From positions 1 to 64,000 of the forward strand of contig JAFDVZ010000011.1 of NCBI GenBank assembly GCA_018268715.1: a stretch of DNA of 64,000 nucleotides. The letters run 5' to 3'. The translations under genes and the position numbers were made by a program. Within the stretch, counting starts at the first letter, position 1, and every line of letters begins with the position of its first letter. The notes beneath the pieces are model-generated. The model was given only the letters and a program-made list of their open reading frames with translations. It had not been told where the DNA came from and did no database searches. Source of the stretch: Acidobacteriota bacterium (GTDB lineage Bacteria; Acidobacteriota; Terriglobia; Bryobacterales; Bryobacteraceae). Below are positions 36,783-45,593 of this stretch, in pieces.

Positions 36783-37346
36783 CTACTTCGCCTCCTGAAC
36801 AATGCCGGCCGGCGGCCCGCCGAGCAGATGTTCGATCTCCGTCGAATAGTCGTGCTTGCCCACCAGCCCGATATGCACGCTCGCCACCTTGCCCGTCCGG
36901 TCCACCAGAAACGTGGTCGGCAGCGACTCGATGCCGCCATACAGATTCCCCACCACTTCATCGCCCAACAGCACCCGGTAGTTCACCTTGCGCGAGGTGA
37001 TGTACGGCTTCACCGCCTCCCAGCCTTCCTCGTCCATGGATACCCCCAGCACCGCGAACCCCTTGTCCTTGTAGGTCTGCTCGAACTCCATGAACCACGG
37101 GATTTCGATCTTGCACGGCCCGCACCAGGTGGCCCAGAAGTTCAGCAGCACCACCTTGCCGCGGTAATCCGACAGCTTCACCGGCTTGCCGTCGGCGTCC
37201 TTCAGCGCGAAATCCGGAGCCTTCTTCCGCTCACTTTCCGGCTTCACCGCCGCCCGCACCGAGGAGTTCGAACTCGAACACGCCGTGAACGCAATCGCCG
37301 CCGCCAGCGTGGCGAACCCCAACCCCTGAATTGCGCGATTAGACAA
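36783..37346 (-). CDS. TlpA/ResA-like thioredoxin lipoprotein
   Basis: This 187-residue membrane-anchored thioredoxin has a lipobox at FTAC (C23), and the active site WCGPC has C75 and C78. FALKDADGKPVKLSDYRGKVVLLNFWATWCGPC is the classic AhpC/TSA-Redoxin start, and the cis-Pro loop is SLPTTFLVD. The start is a TTG preceded by a very strong GGAGGGGGG ribosome site 5 bases upstream. It probably reduces apocytochrome or other exported thiols together with the adjacent DsbD-alpha protein. Confidence 0.9.
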   Translation of the reverse strand: MSNRAIQGLGFATLAAAIAFTACSSSNSSVRAAVKPESERKKAPDFALKDADGKPVKLSDYRGKVVLLNFWATWCGPCKIEIPWFMEFEQTYKDKGFAVLGVSMDEEGWEAVKPYITSRKVNYRVLLGDEVVGNLYGGIESLPTTFLVDRTGKVASVHIGLVGKHDYSTEIEHLLGGPPAGIVQEAK

Positions 37347-37875
37347 GAAATCCCCCCTCCTCGATTATACGGACCAGCCACTCAGCCCGCCGTTTCCGGC
37401 GCCCTCCCGCCAGCGTCCACTCCCCGTGCCGCAGGTAGCGCCCGTACACCCAGGCCCCCGTGTCGCAGAAGCTCTCGCACACATACTCGCGCCACTTCCG
37501 CGTCCGCTCCGCCAGATCCCTCGCCGCCAGCCCCCGCTTCCGGACCTCCGCCGACCACCCCATCTCCCCGCGCGCCCGCGCCCGGAACTCGGCCTGCAGA
37601 AGCGTTTCGTATTCCCGCCGCCGCGGATTGCCCAGCCGCACCCAGGCGAAATGAAACGCCTCGTGTAGAAAGATGCGCGCCAGCTCCCGCCCGTCTCCGG
37701 CCAGTTCCGCGTCCAGCAGAACCTCCCGTGTGCGGATGTTCGCCCCGGCGTGGACCGGCTTGCCCAGCTTCCCCTCCAGGTCCGTCACAAACCGCACCCG
37801 GAACGGCAGCGCCCGCAACTCCGGCGACACGCGCCGCAGGATCGCAAGCAGTTCCCGGGCCCTCCCGCCGGGCAT
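37339..37875 (-). CDS. Putative HExxH metalloprotease-like protein
   Basis: This 178-residue protein carries HEAFH at 71-75 with a downstream Glu (E134 in YVCESFCDTGAW), the order of zinc ligands in gluzincin-type metallopeptidases. ARIFLHEAFHFAWVRLGN is helical with bulky residues around the motif, as in real zinc helices. No signal peptide is seen. It lies between the parvulin and the TlpA gene with an 8-base overlap with the latter. I do not recognise a named family. It may be a peptidase or a SprT-like protein. Confidence 0.6.
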   Translation of the reverse strand: MPGGRARELLAILRRVSPELRALPFRVRFVTDLEGKLGKPVHAGANIRTREVLLDAELAGDGRELARIFLHEAFHFAWVRLGNPRRREYETLLQAEFRARARGEMGWSAEVRKRGLAARDLAERTRKWREYVCESFCDTGAWVYGRYLRHGEWTLAGGRRKRRAEWLVRIIEEGGFLV

Positions 37876-37880
37876 CGCGC

Positions 37881-38870
37881 CTACTTGGCGGACGGCGCGG
37901 GCGTCTGCTTGGAGGGCGGCTGCCCGGGCGTCGTCGACATCCCGAAGAACTCGGGATTCTCGATAGTCACCTCAAAGGGCTTGCGCGTCTCGTCCATCCA
38001 TTGGCTGAAGCGCTCCTGCGTGATCTCGGCGGTCACGTGCGGCTTGGCGTCCTCAAAGGGCATGAACCCGCGCTCTTCCATCCTGATCACGTACAGCCCC
38101 AGCGGCTGCATCACCGGCTCGGACACCTCGCCATCCTTCAGCGAGAACACGATCTTCTTGATTTCCTCGGGAATCCGGTCGGCCTGCCGCACCGCCGGGT
38201 ACAACCCTCCGCCCGCCGCCGTGGTTTTGTCGTCGGAGAACTGTTTGGCCAGCGCGGCGAAGTCCGCCCCGCCCCGGGCTTTCTTGACGATGTCGTCGGC
38301 CTTCACGCGCGCCTCGGACTCGGTCGGGAGCGCCGGAGCCTTGTCCGCCTTGGGCGCCGTCGGATCGGCCATGTTCAACGCGTTGGCCACCGTCCCCGGC
38401 CCCTGGCACTTCAGCAGGATCGAGCGGATCTTGGCCTGCTGGAACTTCTCGCTCTTCTCGGCTTCATAGCGCGCCCTGGCCTCTTCGTCGCTCACCTGAA
38501 TCGACGCGCCATACCGGTTGATCACCGCGCTCGCCAGCACCTGCGACTTCATCAGCTCGATCTGCCGCTTCACCAGATCGTTCTCGTCCAGCTTTTCCTT
38601 GATCGCCTGTTCCGCCAGCGTGCGCATCATGAAGTAGGACTGGAACACCGTCTTGGGATCCCGCACCGCCTGCCTCTGGACGTCCTGCGCGAACGACGTC
38701 ACCAGCCGGTTCACCTCCGCCGCCGTCATCGGCTGACCGCCCACCTTCATCACCACGGTATCGGGAGGAATCGCCTTCGGCTGCGCCGCCGGCTGCTGCT
38801 GCCCGGCGCTCTGGGTCTGCGCCATCCCCGCGGCGGCGCACAATGAGAATGTCAGGATCAGGTGCTTCAT
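37881..38870 (-). CDS. Parvulin-type peptidyl-prolyl isomerase (SurA/PrsA-like)
   Basis: This 329-residue exported foldase (signal MKHLILTFSLCAAAGMAQ, then a Gln/Pro linker) has an N-terminal SurA-like helical domain with MTAAEVNRLVTSFAQ. A parvulin domain follows (about 140-290; ILLKCQGP, ADFAALAKQFSDDKTTAAGGGLYPAVR, GEVSEPVMQPLGLYVIRMEERG). It helps outer-membrane or secreted proteins fold. The TTAAGGGLYP loop is the family hallmark (canonical SGGDLG). It is the first gene of the HExxH-TlpA-DsbD-alpha run on the minus strand. Confidence 0.88.
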   Translation of the reverse strand: MKHLILTFSLCAAAGMAQTQSAGQQQPAAQPKAIPPDTVVMKVGGQPMTAAEVNRLVTSFAQDVQRQAVRDPKTVFQSYFMMRTLAEQAIKEKLDENDLVKRQIELMKSQVLASAVINRYGASIQVSDEEARARYEAEKSEKFQQAKIRSILLKCQGPGTVANALNMADPTAPKADKAPALPTESEARVKADDIVKKARGGADFAALAKQFSDDKTTAAGGGLYPAVRQADRIPEEIKKIVFSLKDGEVSEPVMQPLGLYVIRMEERGFMPFEDAKPHVTAEITQERFSQWMDETRKPFEVTIENPEFFGMSTTPGQPPSKQTPAPSAK

Positions 38871-38984
38871 CTTCGATATAGGCTTGGAAACTACTAGTCT
38901 ATCGGACGCGCCGCCCCGCCGAACGTACCGCCGCGCCGCCCGCGGGGGCGATAAACCGTTGACGGCGGCGATAAACTAAAGGCA

Positions 38985-39854
38985 GTGCTGGTATCCCTGG
39001 ACCCGAAGCCCTCCCGCCCGCAATGGCTGCGCGCCCCCGCGCCGGTCGGCGAGAACTACCGCGAGCTGAAGACCCTCATCACGGACCTGAAGCTCCACAC
39101 CGTCTGCGAAAGCGCCGCCTGCCCCAACGTCGGTGAATGCTGGAACAAGCGCACCGCCACGTTCATGATCCTCGGCAACGTGTGCACCCGCCGCTGCGGA
39201 TTCTGCGCCGTCCAGAAGGGCGGCCCGCTGCCGGTCGACTACGACGAACCCCGGCGCGTGGCCGAAGCCTGCGCCATCATGGGCCTCAAGTTCGCCGTCG
39301 TCACCAGCGTCAACCGGGACGACCGTAAGGACGGCGGCGCCGAACTGTTCGCCCTCACCATCCGCGCCATCCGGGAGCGCCTTCCCGGCTGCGGCGTGGA
39401 GGTCCTGATCCCCGACTTCCAGGGCTCGCACGCCGCCATGGACATCGTGCTCGAAGCCGCGCCCGACGTGCTCAACCACAACACCGAAACCGTGCCGCGC
39501 CTCTACCGCATGGTGCGCCTCGGGGCCCGCTACGAACGCTCGCTCGACATCCTGGCCTACGCCAAGCGCATGCGCCCCGACATCCCTGCCAAGTCCGGCG
39601 TCATGCTCGGCCTTGGCGAAACCCTCGACGAAGTCCGCCAGGTGATGCGCGACCTCCGCGCCCATTCGGTGGACGTGCTCACCATCGGGCAGTACCTGCG
39701 GCCTTCGCCCAAGCACCTGCCCATCCTCCGCTACGTCACCCAGCCCGAGTTCGACGATCTGAAACGCTACGGCTATGAACTCGGCTTCCGGCACGTCGAG
39801 TCCGGACCGCTGGTGCGCAGCTCCTATCACGCCGCCGAAGCCGTCACCCCATGA
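38985..39854 (+). CDS. lipA: Lipoyl synthase
   Basis: This 289-residue radical SAM enzyme inserts two sulfurs into protein-bound octanoyl groups to make lipoyl cofactors. Both 4Fe-4S clusters are visible: the auxiliary C41-x4-C46-x5-C52 ([12 protein letters not shown]) and the SAM-binding C67-x3-C71-x2-C74 (CTRRCGFC). The C-terminal RSSYHA supplies the Ser ligand. The start is a GTG at 38985. No lipB or E2 subunit is adjacent. The stop overlaps the start of the MBL hydrolase gene (ATGA). Confidence 0.97.
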   Translation: MLVSLDPKPSRPQWLRAPAPVGENYRELKTLITDLKLHTVCESAACPNVGECWNKRTATFMILGNVCTRRCGFCAVQKGGPLPVDYDEPRRVAEACAIMGLKFAVVTSVNRDDRKDGGAELFALTIRAIRERLPGCGVEVLIPDFQGSHAAMDIVLEAAPDVLNHNTETVPRLYRMVRLGARYERSLDILAYAKRMRPDIPAKSGVMLGLGETLDEVRQVMRDLRAHSVDVLTIGQYLRPSPKHLPILRYVTQPEFDDLKRYGYELGFRHVESGPLVRSSYHAAEAVTP

Positions 39855-40819
39855 ACCCGGTGACCGAGGTCGCCCCCGGGTTCTGGACCATCCGTCTCCC
39901 TCTGCCCTTCGAACTCCAGCACGTCAACGTCGGCCTGGTGCGGCTCGAAGGCGGCGGCTATCTGCTGATCGACACCGGCATGTCGGGCCGCGCCTCGTTT
40001 GAAGCGCTCGAAGCGGCGCTTGCCCGGATGGGCGTCCGCTGGCCCGAGATCGCCACGGTGGTGGCCACCCACATCCACCCCGACCACATCGGCGCCGCCC
40101 GCAAGGTGCTGGCCGCCTCCAATGCGGATCTGTGGATCGACCGCGCCGAGTTCGACTACCTGAACACGATCCTCGCCGGCGAGACCCCCTGGGTGCTGGC
40201 CGCGCTCACCGAAGCCGGAGTCCCCCGCGAATCCTGGCCCGCCATCCGCGATTCGCTCGCCGGTCTGCGCGGCGCGCTGAGCCCGGTGGAACCGCGCCGT
40301 CTCCTGGAGGGCGGCGAGACCGTCCCGACGGCCCTCGGCCCGGCCCAGGTAATCCCCACGCCCGGCCACTCGGCGGGCCACATCTGCCTCTACTGGCCCC
40401 AGGCCCGCATCCTGTACTCGGGCGACCACCTGATCGAGATGATCACGCCGAACATCGCCTGGATGCCCGGCCGCGACATGCTCGGCGAGTATCTCGAATC
40501 GCTCGACCGCGTCGGCGGCCTGGACATCGAAACCGTCGTATCCTCGCACGGCAAGCCCTTTGGCAACCATCGCGGCTGGATCGCGGAAGCCCGCCAGCAC
40601 CACGCCGAGCGCTGCGACGAAATCCTTCGCCACCTCACCGCGGAGCCCCGCACCGCCGCGGAACTGGCGCCCGTGCTGTGGGACCGCGACTTCTCCTCCT
40701 TCCACTTCTACTTCGCCCTGTTCGAGGTCCTGGCCCACCTTGAATACATGCACCGCCGCAACCAGGTCGGCTACCAGGTCTCGCCGGAGGGCGTCCATCG
40801 CTGGACCAGCCTCAATTGA
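39851..40819 (+). CDS. MBL-fold metallo-hydrolase with C-terminal winged helix
   Basis: This 322-residue protein has the metallo-beta-lactamase motif H74-x-H76-x-D78-H79 (THIHPDHIG), then [21 protein letters not shown] and [10 protein letters not shown] for the other zinc ligands. The last 80 residues form a winged-helix-like tail, as in glyoxalase II/lactonase-like and LACTB2-type hydrolases. It is coupled to lipA by start-stop overlap, but the substrate (thioester, lactone or other) is unknown. Confidence 0.9.
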   Translation: MNPVTEVAPGFWTIRLPLPFELQHVNVGLVRLEGGGYLLIDTGMSGRASFEALEAALARMGVRWPEIATVVATHIHPDHIGAARKVLAASNADLWIDRAEFDYLNTILAGETPWVLAALTEAGVPRESWPAIRDSLAGLRGALSPVEPRRLLEGGETVPTALGPAQVIPTPGHSAGHICLYWPQARILYSGDHLIEMITPNIAWMPGRDMLGEYLESLDRVGGLDIETVVSSHGKPFGNHRGWIAEARQHHAERCDEILRHLTAEPRTAAELAPVLWDRDFSSFHFYFALFEVLAHLEYMHRRNQVGYQVSPEGVHRWTSLN

Positions 40820-40853
40820 CCGTCCGTCTTTCCGGCCGTCCCAAGCGTCTTAC

Positions 40854-40893
40854 AGATTTATGAGGGGCAGATTTATGAGGGGCAGATTTATGA
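40854..40893 (+). repeat. 15-bp tandem duplication carrying ribosome site and start codons
   Basis: Two full copies and one partial copy of a 15-bp unit (AGATTTATGAGGGGC) lie directly before a small exported protein gene. Each unit contains an ATG and a GAGGGG. The GAGGGG of one copy sits 7 bases before the ATG of the next, so the duplication has produced stacked in-frame translation starts with good ribosome sites. Confidence 0.85.
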
Positions 40894-41405
40894 TGGGAAA
40901 GATGCGTTTCTTGACCCTGGCGGCGTTCGCTCTCGGGACCGCGTTCGCGGAGAAGAATCCTCAGCTCGACGCGGTGCACAACATCTACCTGCTGCCGATG
41001 AGCTCGAGCCTCGACCAATACCTGGCCACGCGTCTCACCCAGTCGGGCCTGTTCCAGGTGGTCACCGACCCGCAGAAGGCCGACGCCATCTTCACCGACA
41101 AGATCGGCGAAGTCTTCGAACAGAAGATGACCGCCCTGTACCCGCCGCCCGAAGACCCCGCCGCCGCCAAGGACAAGGACGAGGAAGACAAGGACAAGGA
41201 CAAAGATAAGGACCCCTGGGGCAAGCCCTACCAGCGCTTCGGCTCGGTCTCCAAGGGCCGCGGCACGGTGTACATTGTCGACCGCCAGTCCCGCAACGTC
41301 GTCTGGTCCATCTATTGGCCGGTGAAGAGCAGCCGCCCGGACGACACCCAGAAGCGCGCCGGCCAGATCGTCGACCGGCTCCGTAAAGAGATCAAGGGCA
41401 AGTAG
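40890..41405 (+). CDS. Small exported protein with Lys-Asp run
   Basis: The 171-residue product begins MMGKMRFLTLAAFALGTAFA, a signal peptide. The mature part has LPMSSSLDQYLATRLTQSGLFQVVTDPQKADAIFTDKIGEVFE, then a low-complexity acidic/basic stretch of Lys-Asp pairs (about 100-112), and ends in GTVYIVDRQSRNVVWSIYWPVK. Earlier in-frame ATGs at 40860 and 40875 are possible, but 40890 has the best-spaced GAGGGG. Nothing identifies a function. The small-domain pattern resembles lipoprotein-like outer-membrane-assembly factors only vaguely. Confidence 0.7.
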   Translation: MMGKMRFLTLAAFALGTAFAEKNPQLDAVHNIYLLPMSSSLDQYLATRLTQSGLFQVVTDPQKADAIFTDKIGEVFEQKMTALYPPPEDPAAAKDKDEEDKDKDKDKDPWGKPYQRFGSVSKGRGTVYIVDRQSRNVVWSIYWPVKSSRPDDTQKRAGQIVDRLRKEIKGK

Positions 41406-41446
41406 CGCCGCCAGGCGCCGGCCTCGGCTCGGATAAGCTGTAACTG

Positions 41447-42721
41447 ATGCCGCTCCGAGTATTGTTGCTGGCGCTCACCATGACTACCCTTTCTTCGGCG
41501 GCCGACGACGCCCGGCTCATCATCGTCGATCCCGGCCACTTCCACGCCACCCTCATCCAGAAGGAGATGTACCCGTTCCTGTCGCCGAGGGTGTCGGTCT
41601 ACGCGCGGCTCTCGCCTGAACTCATCGATTACCTCACCCGCATCCAGGCCTTCAACGCGCGGGCCGAAAGCCCCACCCATTGGGAACTGGACGTCCACAC
41701 CGGCCCCGGCTTTTTCGAGCGCATGCTCGCCGAACGCGCGGGCAACGCCGTCGTTTTCACCGGCCGCAACCGCGGCAAGATCGACCGCATCCTGGCCTCC
41801 ATCGAGGCCGGCTACAACGTCTTCGCCGACAAGCCCTGGATCATCACCTCCGACGGGTTGCCGAAGCTCGCCGCCGCGCTCGACACGGCGGAGAAGAAGG
41901 GCCTGGCCGCTTACGACATCATGACCGAGCGCTTCGAGATCACCTCCATCCTGCAGCGCGAGCTGGTCAACACGCCCGCCGTCTTCGGCAAACCCCAGTC
42001 GGTGAAGGCGCGCAGCATCCACCATGTCATGAAGATGGTGGCGGGCTCGCCCATCCGCCGCCCTGCCTGGTTTTTCGACGGCGCCGAATACGGCGAGGCG
42101 CTGGCCGACGTCGGCACGCACGTAGTGGACCTGGTGCAGTGGACCCTGTTTTCCGATCGCCAGTTGGACTACCGGAAGGACGTCCAGATCCTGGGCGCCC
42201 GCCGCTGGCCCACCACGCTATCGCCCGACCAGTTCCGCCAGGTGACCGGCGAATCCCGACAGGACCCGCTTCCCTTCCCCGGCAATAACTCGGTGACCTA
42301 TATGCTCGGCGGCGTCCGCTGCGAGTTGGACATCCTGTGGAACTGGGAGGCCCCGGCCGGAGCGGGCGACGTTTATGAGGCGTCGTTTGCCGGCACTAAG
42401 TCGAGGGTCGAAATCCGACAGGGCGCGGCCGAGCACTGGCAGCCCGAGTTATACGTGGTCGGAGAAACCGGCGCGGCGCTCGACGCCCGCATCGCGGAGT
42501 TAGCCCGAACCTGGCCCGGCCTCTCGCTCGAAAAGCACGGCGGGGAGGCCAGGGTGCTGATCCCGGCTAACTACCGCGTCGGTCACGAAGCCCACTTCGC
42601 CCAGGTGGCCAACCAATTCTTCAAATACATGAAGACGCCCAAGGACCTGCCGGCCTGGGAAAAGTCGAACATGCTGCTGAAGTACTACATCACCACCAAG
42701 GGCGTCGAATCGGCCCGGTGA
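41447..42721 (+). CDS. Gfo/Idh/MocA-family oxidoreductase, exported
   Basis: This 424-residue protein has an N-terminal signal (LRVLLLALTMTTLSSAADD) and a Gfo/Idh/MocA NAD-binding fold. The glycine loop is atypical (VDPGHFHATLIQKEMY), and VFADKPWIITSDGLPKLAAAL carries the lysine equivalent to the family EKP motif. The C-terminal part follows the oxidoreductase dimer domain. Exported Gfo/Idh/MocA proteins are numerous in Acidobacteria and Planctomycetes and act on sugars or cyclitols. Substrate unknown. Confidence 0.82.
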   Translation: MPLRVLLLALTMTTLSSAADDARLIIVDPGHFHATLIQKEMYPFLSPRVSVYARLSPELIDYLTRIQAFNARAESPTHWELDVHTGPGFFERMLAERAGNAVVFTGRNRGKIDRILASIEAGYNVFADKPWIITSDGLPKLAAALDTAEKKGLAAYDIMTERFEITSILQRELVNTPAVFGKPQSVKARSIHHVMKMVAGSPIRRPAWFFDGAEYGEALADVGTHVVDLVQWTLFSDRQLDYRKDVQILGARRWPTTLSPDQFRQVTGESRQDPLPFPGNNSVTYMLGGVRCELDILWNWEAPAGAGDVYEASFAGTKSRVEIRQGAAEHWQPELYVVGETGAALDARIAELARTWPGLSLEKHGGEARVLIPANYRVGHEAHFAQVANQFFKYMKTPKDLPAWEKSNMLLKYYITTKGVESAR

Positions 42722-42737
42722 GATGCGGGGGCGGAGC

Positions 42738-43391
42738 CTACGACTTCGCCTTCAACTCGGCCAGCAGGCGGTCGATCTCGTCCTCCTTTTCGAGCTTGGC
42801 GAACTGATCGTCGACGCTGTCGCGAATCAGCTCGTTGGTGGCCTGCCCCACCGCCTCGGTGAAGTCCACCTTGCGCTTCATGCGGTCGAACGCCAGGTCC
42901 GAATTGCCGTCGTCGAGCTTCATCCGCGCCGCGCCGGCCCGCTCCATGGCCTTGGCCCGCCGGTTCTGGGCGATCAGCAGGTCCACCTTGTTCTGCGCCT
43001 CGGCGAGCTTCATTTCGAGCTTCTGCAAGGCCCCCTTCAGGTTCTCCACCTGCACGTTCTGATCGGCGATCTGCTGGTCGTAATTCTCGGCCATCTTGCG
43101 ATAACCCACCGACCGTTCGATGGCCGCCCGCGCCAGCTCGTCCTGCTTCTTGCTAACCGCCAGCTCCGCCTTGCGCATCCACTCGGCCGCGCTCTGTTCG
43201 TGTTCCTGCTTCTTTTTGAGGAGCAGGTGATGGTCGGCGATAGCCATCGCCACCTGTGTCTTCACCTGGAGCAACTGATTCTGCATGTCGAGAATCACCT
43301 GCTTCAACATAATTTCGGGATCTTCGGCCTTATCCACAAGGTCGTTCAGATTGGCCCTTAGTAAAGCCCCGACTCTTTCCAATAACGCCAT
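42738..43391 (-). CDS. pspA: PspA/IM30-family phage-shock protein
   Basis: This 217-residue protein is almost entirely coiled coil (MALLERVGALLRANLNDLVDKAEDPE, then NQVDLLIAQNRR and related heptads). It belongs to the ESCRT-III-like PspA/Vipp1 family, which coats and protects damaged membranes. The N-terminal amphipathic helix and the DPEIMLKQ motif are typical. A GAGGAG ribosome site precedes the ATG. It is the last gene of a minus-strand run with flotillin, NfeD and an XRE regulator, and it is preceded by a strong hairpin. Confidence 0.93.
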   Translation of the reverse strand: MALLERVGALLRANLNDLVDKAEDPEIMLKQVILDMQNQLLQVKTQVAMAIADHHLLLKKKQEHEQSAAEWMRKAELAVSKKQDELARAAIERSVGYRKMAENYDQQIADQNVQVENLKGALQKLEMKLAEAQNKVDLLIAQNRRAKAMERAGAARMKLDDGNSDLAFDRMKRKVDFTEAVGQATNELIRDSVDDQFAKLEKEDEIDRLLAELKAKS

Positions 43392-43417
43392 TTTCGTTCT
43401 CCTCAAAAACGCTTTAT

Positions 43418-43450
43418 GCCGGCCGCGCGAGGGTATCCCGCGCGGCCGGC
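43418..43450 (-). promoter_or_regulatory. Strong intercistronic hairpin between flotillin and pspA
   Basis: A perfect 12-bp inverted repeat GCCGGCCGCGCG/CGCGCGGCCGGC with a 9-base loop lies between the flotillin stop and the pspA start. It continues with further pairing (GGG/CCC) in the loop. On the minus strand a T5 run follows only after 8 bases. It may be a partial terminator or an mRNA stability element that sets different amounts of PspA and flotillin. Confidence 0.6.
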
Positions 43451-43466
43451 CTCTAACTCCAACCGG

Positions 43467-44945
43467 CTAACTGGTTGCTCCCTTTCCCTTGTCATCGGGA
43501 CGGGGCGGCTTGTCGCCGATCTGTTTCACCTTGCCGAGTAACTCCTCCATCTTCATGCCCGACAGAGTCTCAAACAGCGCCGGAATCTGCGCGGCCATGG
43601 CCGCCATGTCTCCGGTGATCTTGCTCATGCCCGCCGAGTGGCCGTCGCCCGTGCTGACCACGGTGATCTTGTCCACGTTGGCGAGCGGCGAAGCCAGCGC
43701 CCTCACCACTTCCGGCATGCCGGTGATCAGTTTGTCGACCACCGCCGCCTGGTTCCATTCCTGGTAGGCTTCGGCCTTCACGTTCATGGCTTTCGCCTCG
43801 GCTTCGCCCTTGGCCAGGATGATGTCGGCCTCCGCGCCGCCCTTCTTGCGGATGATGTCGGCTTCGGCCTCACCATCCAGCCGCTTCTGCGACGCCCGGC
43901 CCTCGGCTTCGGCGATCACGCGGGCTTTCTCGGCCGCGGCCAGCGTCTCGATGCGCTTGCGGTCGATTTCGGCCTGCTTCAACGTGGTGGCGATCAACTC
44001 CTTCTCGTGGCGGACGATCTCGGCCTCCTGCACCTTGATCTCCTGCTCCTTTTCCACCTGCCGGACCTTCACGGCCTCCGCGATCACCTGCTGCTGCATG
44101 ATGTTGGCCTGGATGTCGTAGGCTTTATCGGCCTGCGCCTGCTGGCGCTTGGTCGATTCCTGATACTCGGCCTTCTTGATCTCCAGGTCGCGCTGGGCCT
44201 CGGCCTGCTTGGTCAGCGACAGGGTCTCGGCGAGCACCCGTTCCTGGTCGGCCTGGGCCTTGGCGATGGAGGCCGACCGCATGGCCTCGGCCCGCTTGAT
44301 GGCGGTGTCGCGCTCGGCTTCGGCGGCGGCCACATCGGCGTCGCGCTTGATGCGGGCCACATCGGGGCGGCCCATGTTGGCGATGTATTCGTTCTTATCG
44401 CGGACTTCCTTGATGGTGAACGAAATCACCTCGAGGCCCATCTTGTTCATGTCCTCGGCGCAGGTGGAGCGCATGCGGTCGCCCACCATTTCGGGCTCCT
44501 TCACGATCTGCTCCACCGACAATTGGCCGATGATGCCGCGCAGGTGGCCCTCCATCACCAGCCGGATCAGGCCTTCGCGAGCCTGGTCGGTCTTGGTGAG
44601 GAACTGCTCCGAGGCGGTCTTGATGGACTCGGGATCCGACTTCACCTTGATCTGGGCGACGGCCTCCACCGTCACCGCCACGCCCTGTTTCGTATACAGA
44701 TCCTGCTGGGGGGCGACGTCGAACGACATCAACTGCAGCGACAGTTCGCGGCAGTTTTCCACCAGCGGGAAGATGACCGTGCCTCCCCCTTTGACGATGC
44801 GGGTGCCGCGGAAGCCGTATACCACCAGGGCTTCGTGCGGTCCCGCTTTCCGGTACAGACGGGCCATGATCATCATCAGGAAGAGGATGGTCAGGACCAT
44901 CAAACCGGCGATCACGAATACTTCACTCGATAGATTCTGCAACAT
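43467..44945 (-). CDS. Flotillin-family membrane microdomain protein
   Basis: This 492-residue protein has an N-terminal hydrophobic segment (about 8-30) and an SPFH domain (about 35-190; GPHEALVVYGFRG, VAVTVEAVAQIKVKSDPESI). A long Ala/Glu-rich flotillin coiled coil (about 190-400) with EA repeats and KAEAEAKAM segments follows. The C-terminal tail contains MPEVVRALASPLANVDKITVVSTGD. Flotillins form membrane microdomains. It lies between the NfeD gene (18 bases upstream) and pspA, a gene order known for the FloT/YqiK plus NfeD pair. Confidence 0.93.
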   Translation of the reverse strand: MLQNLSSEVFVIAGLMVLTILFLMMIMARLYRKAGPHEALVVYGFRGTRIVKGGGTVIFPLVENCRELSLQLMSFDVAPQQDLYTKQGVAVTVEAVAQIKVKSDPESIKTASEQFLTKTDQAREGLIRLVMEGHLRGIIGQLSVEQIVKEPEMVGDRMRSTCAEDMNKMGLEVISFTIKEVRDKNEYIANMGRPDVARIKRDADVAAAEAERDTAIKRAEAMRSASIAKAQADQERVLAETLSLTKQAEAQRDLEIKKAEYQESTKRQQAQADKAYDIQANIMQQQVIAEAVKVRQVEKEQEIKVQEAEIVRHEKELIATTLKQAEIDRKRIETLAAAEKARVIAEAEGRASQKRLDGEAEADIIRKKGGAEADIILAKGEAEAKAMNVKAEAYQEWNQAAVVDKLITGMPEVVRALASPLANVDKITVVSTGDGHSAGMSKITGDMAAMAAQIPALFETLSGMKMEELLGKVKQIGDKPPRPDDKGKGATS

Positions 44946-44963
44946 GGATGTCTCCTGGAGCGG

Positions 44964-45593
44964 TTACTGACCGGCGGCGATGCCGGCCAGGTCCGCCCAA
45001 CGGCGGACGTACCCGACTCCCTTTTCGTACCGCGTGATGACTACTTCTTCGCCTTTCTGAATCTCGATGCCCTCTTCGCTGCGGATGGGCGCGCTTTTGC
45101 GGACGCCGTCCTGGGTGAAGATCATTTCTCCGACGCCGGTCTGGTAGACCGTGCTGCTGACCTTGCCGAGCACGCCGATCATGTCGTAGTCGGCCGGGTC
45201 CAGCGTGCGGTCCCGCGCCACCAGCTTGGCCAGGAACCAGAACACGATGGAGGCGCCGGCGATGCCCATCATCGCGGCCACCGCGAGGCCGGCCAGCGTC
45301 CACAGCGACGTGTAGCGCTGTAACAGGTAGCCCGTGCCGCCGAACCAGGCGAGGAACGCCGTGACGGTGCTGAAGTTCAGCTTGCCCATCAGGCCGCTGA
45401 GCCAGGACTCCTCGACGTTGGCCGCCGCCGCGGCATGGGCGTGATGCGCGTGGCCGGCGTGATGGACGTGGGCGTGCCCGAAATCGGCGTGGCCGCCGGG
45501 CATGTGTATGTGGCCGGCCTGAGCCAGGAACGACACCAGGCTCAACAGGAATCCGACCAGAAAACAGACCAGATAGAAGCTTTCCCACGTCAT
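44964..45593 (-). CDS. NfeD-family membrane protein with His-rich insertion
   Basis: This 209-residue membrane protein has an N-terminal helix (about 5-25), a His-rich stretch (about 27-55: GHIHMPGGHADFGHAHVHHAGHAHHAHA) and two to three further helices (about 80-135). It ends in an NfeD-like OB domain (about 145-205: VLGKVSSTVYQTGVGEMIFTQDG, KGEEVVITRYEKGVGYVRRW). NfeD proteins partner flotillins or SPFH proteins; here flotillin follows directly. About 13 His in about 28 residues suggest zinc or nickel binding. Its ATG overlaps the XRE stop. Confidence 0.85.
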   Translation of the reverse strand: MTWESFYLVCFLVGFLLSLVSFLAQAGHIHMPGGHADFGHAHVHHAGHAHHAHAAAAANVEESWLSGLMGKLNFSTVTAFLAWFGGTGYLLQRYTSLWTLAGLAVAAMMGIAGASIVFWFLAKLVARDRTLDPADYDMIGVLGKVSSTVYQTGVGEMIFTQDGVRKSAPIRSEEGIEIQKGEEVVITRYEKGVGYVRRWADLAGIAAGQ

